Of a stretch of DNA of 64,000 bases, positions 60,215 through 64,000 are shown piece by piece. Below the pieces are notes generated by a model. The model saw only the letters and a list, made by a program, of their open reading frames with translations. It made no database searches and had not been told where the DNA came from. The first letter of the stretch is position 1. Each line of letters opens with the position of its first letter. A program made the translations under genes and the position numbers. This DNA is from Halomonas smyrnensis AAD6 (GTDB lineage Bacteria; Pseudomonadota; Gammaproteobacteria; Pseudomonadales; Halomonadaceae), in the NCBI RefSeq assembly GCF_000265245.1, contig NZ_AJKS02000011.1, positions 1 to 64,000 on the forward strand, read 5' to 3'.

Positions 60215-61411
60215 TCACTCTCCGACCAGCTCCTTCACCTTGGCGACGATATGGGCGCCGATCGGCAGCGCCGAGGTGGCCGCCGGCGACGGCGCGTTGC
60301 CCACGTTCACCGTGCGCGGCGTGTTGACGAACAGGAAGTCGTCGACAAGCCGGCCGTCCCGCGAGACCGCCTGGGCGCGCACCCCGGCCGGATAGGGCGT
60401 GAGGTCCTCGAGGGTCAGGCTCGGGCAGTACTTGCGCACCAGCTCGAGGTAGCCGCGCTTGTGCAGCGAGTTCTTCATCTCCACGAGCCCCGGGCGCAGG
60501 TTCCTGCCCAGCACCCGCAGAATGCCGGGGTCGGTGAACATGCGCGCCAGGTCGATCGGCGAGACGTCGCGCCGGCGGTAGCCCTCGCGCTTGAACGCCA
60601 GCACGGCGTTGGGCCCCACGGTGACCGAGCCGTCGATCATGCGCGTCAGGTGCACGCCGAGAAACGGCATCGACGGGTCCGGGATCGGGTAGATCAGGTG
60701 ATTGACGATGGCGTTGTGCCGCTCGGGCAGCCGGTAGTACTCGCCGCGGAAGGGGCAGATGGTGAAGCCCGGATCCCGGCCCAGCATGCGCACCACCCGG
60801 TCGGCCATCAGCCCCGAGCAGGTCACGAGATAGCGCCCGCGGAACTCGCCGGCGGCGGTCGTCACCACCACCTCCTGGCGCCGCTCCTCGAGCCCTTCGA
60901 CCTCGGCGCCGTAGCGGATCTCGCCGCCCAGGTGCTCGAACTCGGCGGCCATGGCGCGGGTCACGGCGCGATAGTCGACGATCCCGCTGGAGGGCACGAA
61001 GATGCCGCCGACGCCGGTGATGTTGGGTTCGCGCTCGGCCAGCGCCTCCGGGCCCAGCCACTCGCGCTCCAGGCCATTGGCCTCGGTGCGCTCCCACAGC
61101 GCCTGCATGCGCTGCATCTCCAGGTCGTTGGTGGCCACCAGCAGCTTGCCGCAGCTGTCGTAGGGAATCTCGTGGGCGTCGCAAAAGGCCTTGGTGGCGC
61201 GGTTGCCCTCCAGGCAGAAGCGCGCCTTGAGGCTGCCCGGGGTGTAGTAGACCCCGGCATGGATCACGCCGCTGTTGTGGCCGGTCTGGTGACAGGCCGG
61301 CTCGCGCTCCTTCTCCAGCACCAGCATCCGGCGGTCCGGATAGGCCTGCTGGAGCTGCATGGCGGTGGACATGCCGAGAATGCCGCCGCCGATGATGATG
61401 AAATCGTACAT
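60215..61411 (-). CDS. lhgO: L-2-hydroxyglutarate dehydrogenase/oxidase LhgO
   Basis: A membrane-associated FAD enzyme that oxidises L-2-hydroxyglutarate to 2-oxoglutarate, feeding electrons to quinone in E. coli. The 398-residue protein has the dinucleotide fold MYDFIIIGGGILGMSTAMQLQ, then ACHQTGHNSGVIHAGVYY, CPFRGEYYRLP and the closing RTVNVGNAPSPAATSALPIG. It lies 91 bp after glaH, whose product is its substrate, so the two complete glutarate breakdown. Confidence 0.93.
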   Translation of the reverse strand: MYDFIIIGGGILGMSTAMQLQQAYPDRRMLVLEKEREPACHQTGHNSGVIHAGVYYTPGSLKARFCLEGNRATKAFCDAHEIPYDSCGKLLVATNDLEMQRMQALWERTEANGLEREWLGPEALAEREPNITGVGGIFVPSSGIVDYRAVTRAMAAEFEHLGGEIRYGAEVEGLEERRQEVVVTTAAGEFRGRYLVTCSGLMADRVVRMLGRDPGFTICPFRGEYYRLPERHNAIVNHLIYPIPDPSMPFLGVHLTRMIDGSVTVGPNAVLAFKREGYRRRDVSPIDLARMFTDPGILRVLGRNLRPGLVEMKNSLHKRGYLELVRKYCPSLTLEDLTPYPAGVRAQAVSRDGRLVDDFLFVNTPRTVNVGNAPSPAATSALPIGAHIVAKVKELVGE

Positions 61412-61502
61412 GCCGTCCTCGTTCCTGCTGTAGGGGCGTCCATTAGGCGCGTTTTCCGGAGCCCTCGATAGGCCCCGGACCGGCCCATGGCCCGCGGCGT
61501 CT

Positions 61503-62483
61503 TCAACGCTGACGCGAGCGGCGCAGCGTGGCGGCGTGGGTGAAGTAGCCGCGCTGGCGCATCAGCTCGCGGCGAAGCTCAGGATGCGGCGTGAAACGAT
61601 CCCGGCCGTGCAGCCAGAAGTGGTTGTTGATCAAAAGGAAGCTGCCCACCGGATTGGGCACCGAGAGGATCCCCGCGCTGCCCTCCAGCGACGCGGACAG
61701 ATCGCACAGCCAGTTGCCCTCCTCGAAGTCCTTCGGCTGCACGAACTGGTCGATGTAGGACATGACCGGCCGCCCCTCGCGATCCACGTCGAACACCGGA
61801 TGGAAGACATCCGCGGCGACCTTCTTGCTCGGCGGCGCCGCCCAGCGCATCTCGCGGTGCGCCAGCGGATGGCGATAGAAGCGCTCCAGCTCCTCCCAGT
61901 CGTCCAGGTGCAGCAGCAGCGAATCGCCGCCCTGCATGTGCTGCTCGTCGATCTTCATCATCAGCACGTAGTCGGTGTCCTGCTCGACGAAGGTGCCGTC
62001 GTTGTGCAGCTCCATCACCCGATGCGGCTGGCGCAGGTAGCTGTCGGACTCGTCGACGTTCCTGACCACGAAGCGCGCATAGAACTGGCCACTCATGGCA
62101 TCGAAGTTGGAACGCCCCATCAGGTGCGCCACGGCGGTGGCGAACTTGACCATCTCCTCGGCCTGGGCGACGTCGTCCAGGCCCTCGGGCACCACCTGCA
62201 GCCCGCCGGTGGCGCGATCCACCAGGCTGTTGATCAGCACCGGCTGCAGGGTGTTGCCGCACAGGTCATCGAGGATCTTCGCCACCCGGAAGCGCAGCAT
62301 CGACTTGTACTCCAGCGCCTGCACCGGCCAGTCGGCCACGGCCTCGACGAAGGCCTCGACGACCTCGCGGGAGAAGGTCATCTGCAGCAGGCGCGGCGAC
62401 TGCGCCGACGGCGTCAGGGTGAAGCCCTGCGGGTCGGCGGGCAGCGGCATGGCGAGTTCGGGAATCCGGGTCAGCGCGGTCAT
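61503..62483 (-). CDS. glaH: Glutarate 2-hydroxylase GlaH (CsiD)
   Basis: A Fe(II)/2-oxoglutarate oxygenase converting glutarate to L-2-hydroxyglutarate, part of lysine degradation through glutarate. The 326-residue protein matches Csi[24 protein letters not shown] (iron ligands H and D), then [12 protein letters not shown] with the distal histidine and following arginine. Followed by lhgO. In E. coli csiD-lhgO is followed by gabDTP; here gabD and gabT are absent from the window and an APC permease gene lies upstream. Confidence 0.93.
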   Translation of the reverse strand: MTALTRIPELAMPLPADPQGFTLTPSAQSPRLLQMTFSREVVEAFVEAVADWPVQALEYKSMLRFRVAKILDDLCGNTLQPVLINSLVDRATGGLQVVPEGLDDVAQAEEMVKFATAVAHLMGRSNFDAMSGQFYARFVVRNVDESDSYLRQPHRVMELHNDGTFVEQDTDYVLMMKIDEQHMQGGDSLLLHLDDWEELERFYRHPLAHREMRWAAPPSKKVAADVFHPVFDVDREGRPVMSYIDQFVQPKDFEEGNWLCDLSASLEGSAGILSVPNPVGSFLLINNHFWLHGRDRFTPHPELRRELMRQRGYFTHAATLRRSRQR

Positions 62484-62601
62484 CGGGGCTCCAGGGTGTC
62501 GAGGATCGATGGATCAAAAATATCTACATTTTTATAAAACATCAACAAAATACCGCCTACCCCACAGGAGCCGCATTGGAGAAGAGTCGAAGCACCAGCA
62601 A

Positions 62602-62632
62602 CAAAAAGACCCCGGCCACAGGGCCGGGGTCT
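62602..62632 (-). terminator. Intrinsic terminator of the APC permease gene
   Basis: A perfect 11-bp stem AGACCCCGGCC/GGCCGGGGTCT with an ACAG loop; on the minus strand it runs into TTTTTG. It separates the permease transcript from glaH-lhgO. Confidence 0.85.
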
Positions 62633-62661
62633 CGGTCAGGCGGGCGGCGATATCAGGCCCG

Positions 62662-64000
62662 TCAGGACGAGGACTGGGCCAGCTCGCGCTGCATCATCCG
62701 ATCGCTGTAGTCGACGCCGTAACGCGCCCGCGACCAGCCGTAGAGGGCCAGGCCGACCAGCATCCAGCCGGCGAACAGCGCCCACTCGAAGGGCGACAGG
62801 GCCGACGGGCTGCCGGGCAGGTAGAGGCCGATCAGCGCCAGGGAGAGGATCACCGACAGCGCCCCCACGGTCTTGCCACGGCGCACCTTGAAGGGTCGCA
62901 CCAGTTCCGGCTCGCGGCGACGCAGCAGCACGAAGGACAGCGACACGAAGAGGTAGGCGATGACGATGCCCAGCCCGCCGGCGACCACCAGCCACACCAG
63001 GGCCGGGCGCCCCAGCAGCGGAGCGGCGGCGGACAGCGCCCCCATCACCAGCACGGCGTTGGTGGGCGTGCGATGCTCCGGGTGCAGCCGGGCCAGGAAG
63101 GCCGGCAGCATGCCGGAGTGCGCCAGGGCATAGATCGCCCGGGAACCGCCGATAAAGAAGGCGTTCCAGCTGGTGATGATGCCGGCGATGCCGGCCAGGA
63201 TCATCAGGTTCTCCGCCCAGGGCGTCTGGAAGACCGCCTGCATGGCCGCCGGCACCGCCAGCGAGCTCTCGGACAGCGCCGCAGGATCCAGCATCAGCGC
63301 GGTGCCGAGGATCATGAGCCCGTACCAGAACACCGCCAGCACCACCGAGATCATCAGCACCCGGCCGATCTCCTTGAACGGCAGGTCGATCTCCTCGGCG
63401 GCCTGGGGAATGACGTCGAAGCCGACGAACATGAACGGCACCATGATGATCACCGTCATGATGCCGCCGATCACGCCGCCCTCGACGTTGAACAGCGGTT
63501 CCATGGTGGTGGTGCTGCCCTCGAACAGCGACCCGGTGATGAACATCACGCCGACCGCCAGGATCAGCAGGGTCACCACCTTCTGCACCAGCGCGGCGGT
63601 GCGCACGCCGAGGTAGTTGATCCAGGTCATCGCCAGCGCGCCGACCACGCCGACGGCCACCCAGGTCGCCTTCACGTCCCAGCCGGCGATGGTCCACATC
63701 TGTCCCACCGCATAGTCGGGAAACAGATGCTCGACCACGGTGGGCAGCGCCACCGCCTCGAAGGACACCACGCTGACATAGCCCAGGGTGATGGCCCAGG
63801 TGCAGAGAAAGGAAGGGAAATGGCCCATGGCGCGATAGCTGTAGACGTGCTCGCCGCCCACCTGGGGCATGGCCGAGGCAAGCTCGGCATAGGTCAGCCC
63901 CACCAGCACGATCACCGCGCCACCGATCAGGAACGCCGTGATGGCACCCAGGCTGCCCGCCGACTGAATCCAGTTGCCGGTCATCACGATCCAGCCCCAG
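62662..64000 (-). CDS. APC-family amino acid permease (5' end beyond the window)
   Basis: An inner-membrane amino-acid/polyamine carrier, at least 446 residues with about twelve helices. The frame stays open to the right edge: codons for WGWIVMTGNWIQSAG precede the first in-window methionine, and this is the first-helix motif of the family, so the true start lies outside. Other landmarks are YAELASAMPQVGGEHVYSYRAMG, MVPFMFVGFDVIPQAAEEIDLP and NAFFIGGSRAIYALA. Substrate unknown; a link to lysine or glutarate-related amino acids is possible from glaH-lhgO next door. Confidence 0.88.
   Translation of the reverse strand, partial: WGWIVMTGNWIQSAGSLGAITAFLIGGAVIVLVGLTYAELASAMPQVGGEHVYSYRAMGHFPSFLCTWAITLGYVSVVSFEAVALPTVVEHLFPDYAVGQMWTIAGWDVKATWVAVGVVGALAMTWINYLGVRTAALVQKVVTLLILAVGVMFITGSLFEGSTTTMEPLFNVEGGVIGGIMTVIIMVPFMFVGFDVIPQAAEEIDLPFKEIGRVLMISVVLAVFWYGLMILGTALMLDPAALSESSLAVPAAMQAVFQTPWAENLMILAGIAGIITSWNAFFIGGSRAIYALAHSGMLPAFLARLHPEHRTPTNAVLVMGALSAAAPLLGRPALVWLVVAGGLGIVIAYLFVSLSFVLLRRREPELVRPFKVRRGKTVGALSVILSLALIGLYLPGSPSALSPFEWALFAGWMLVGLALYGWSRARYGVDYSDRMMQRELAQSSS

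Overview
The window looks like chromosomal DNA from a high-GC gammaproteobacterium, most likely a Halomonas-type halophile. This is inferred from gene content: a BCCT carrier, a TRAP-TAXI system, gamma-butyrobetaine and betaine-type uptake genes, a phasin, glcDEFG, purE/purK and very acidic small proteins. I saw no rRNA, tRNA, CRISPR array, insertion sequence or prophage gene.

Region 1 (1-12.7 kb) is a urate/allantoin catabolic island. PuuD, UraH and UraD convert urate to allantoin. A racemase (HpxA-like) and PuuE process allantoin. AllE and AllA finish the path to glyoxylate and urea. Two NCS1 carriers and one NCS2 carrier supply substrate. A GntR/FCD regulator lies inside the island, and seven copies of a TTGTATACAA-type palindrome sit in its regulatory intergenic regions. 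The allantoate-to-ureidoglycine enzyme is not in the window.

Region 2 (12.7-21.9 kb) holds a phasin, a GST, an LctP-family (lactate/glycolate) permease and glcD-glcE-glcF-glcG, the route for glycolate to glyoxylate, which meets the purine pathway at glyoxylate. The permease and glc promoters share a TGGT-N3-ACCA operator. The 3' end of glcF is repeated five times in tandem with an exact 104-bp period, the most unusual structure here.

Region 3 (21.3-33.8 kb) has a small acidic secreted protein, a BCCT carrier plus the remnant of a second one, a DMT carrier, a zinc-finger protein, a GNAT-nitrilase fusion and MtfA. A PmrAB-like two-component system diverges from a three-gene lipid A glycosylation operon preceded by two PmrA-type boxes. 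A LysR regulator follows.

Region 4 (33.8-49.8 kb) covers a gamma-butyrobetaine-hydroxylase-like dioxygenase with an orphan betaine-type binding protein, a VTT protein, a GT4 glycosyltransferase, LysR with tartrate dehydrogenase, WrbA, lipocalin, an SMP-30 lactonase, AstE, a basic-amino-acid ABC transporter with two paralogous binding proteins, and an IadA-like dipeptidase with altered metal ligands.

Region 5 (49.8-64 kb) has a CadR-like MerR regulator with a perfect 17-bp operator, a TraX-family protein, LysR with a YeiH exporter, purE-purK, a YbaY-type lipoprotein, a TRAP-TAXI transporter with a DUF1850 protein, LhgO and GlaH (glutarate to 2-oxoglutarate), and an APC permease cut by the right edge.
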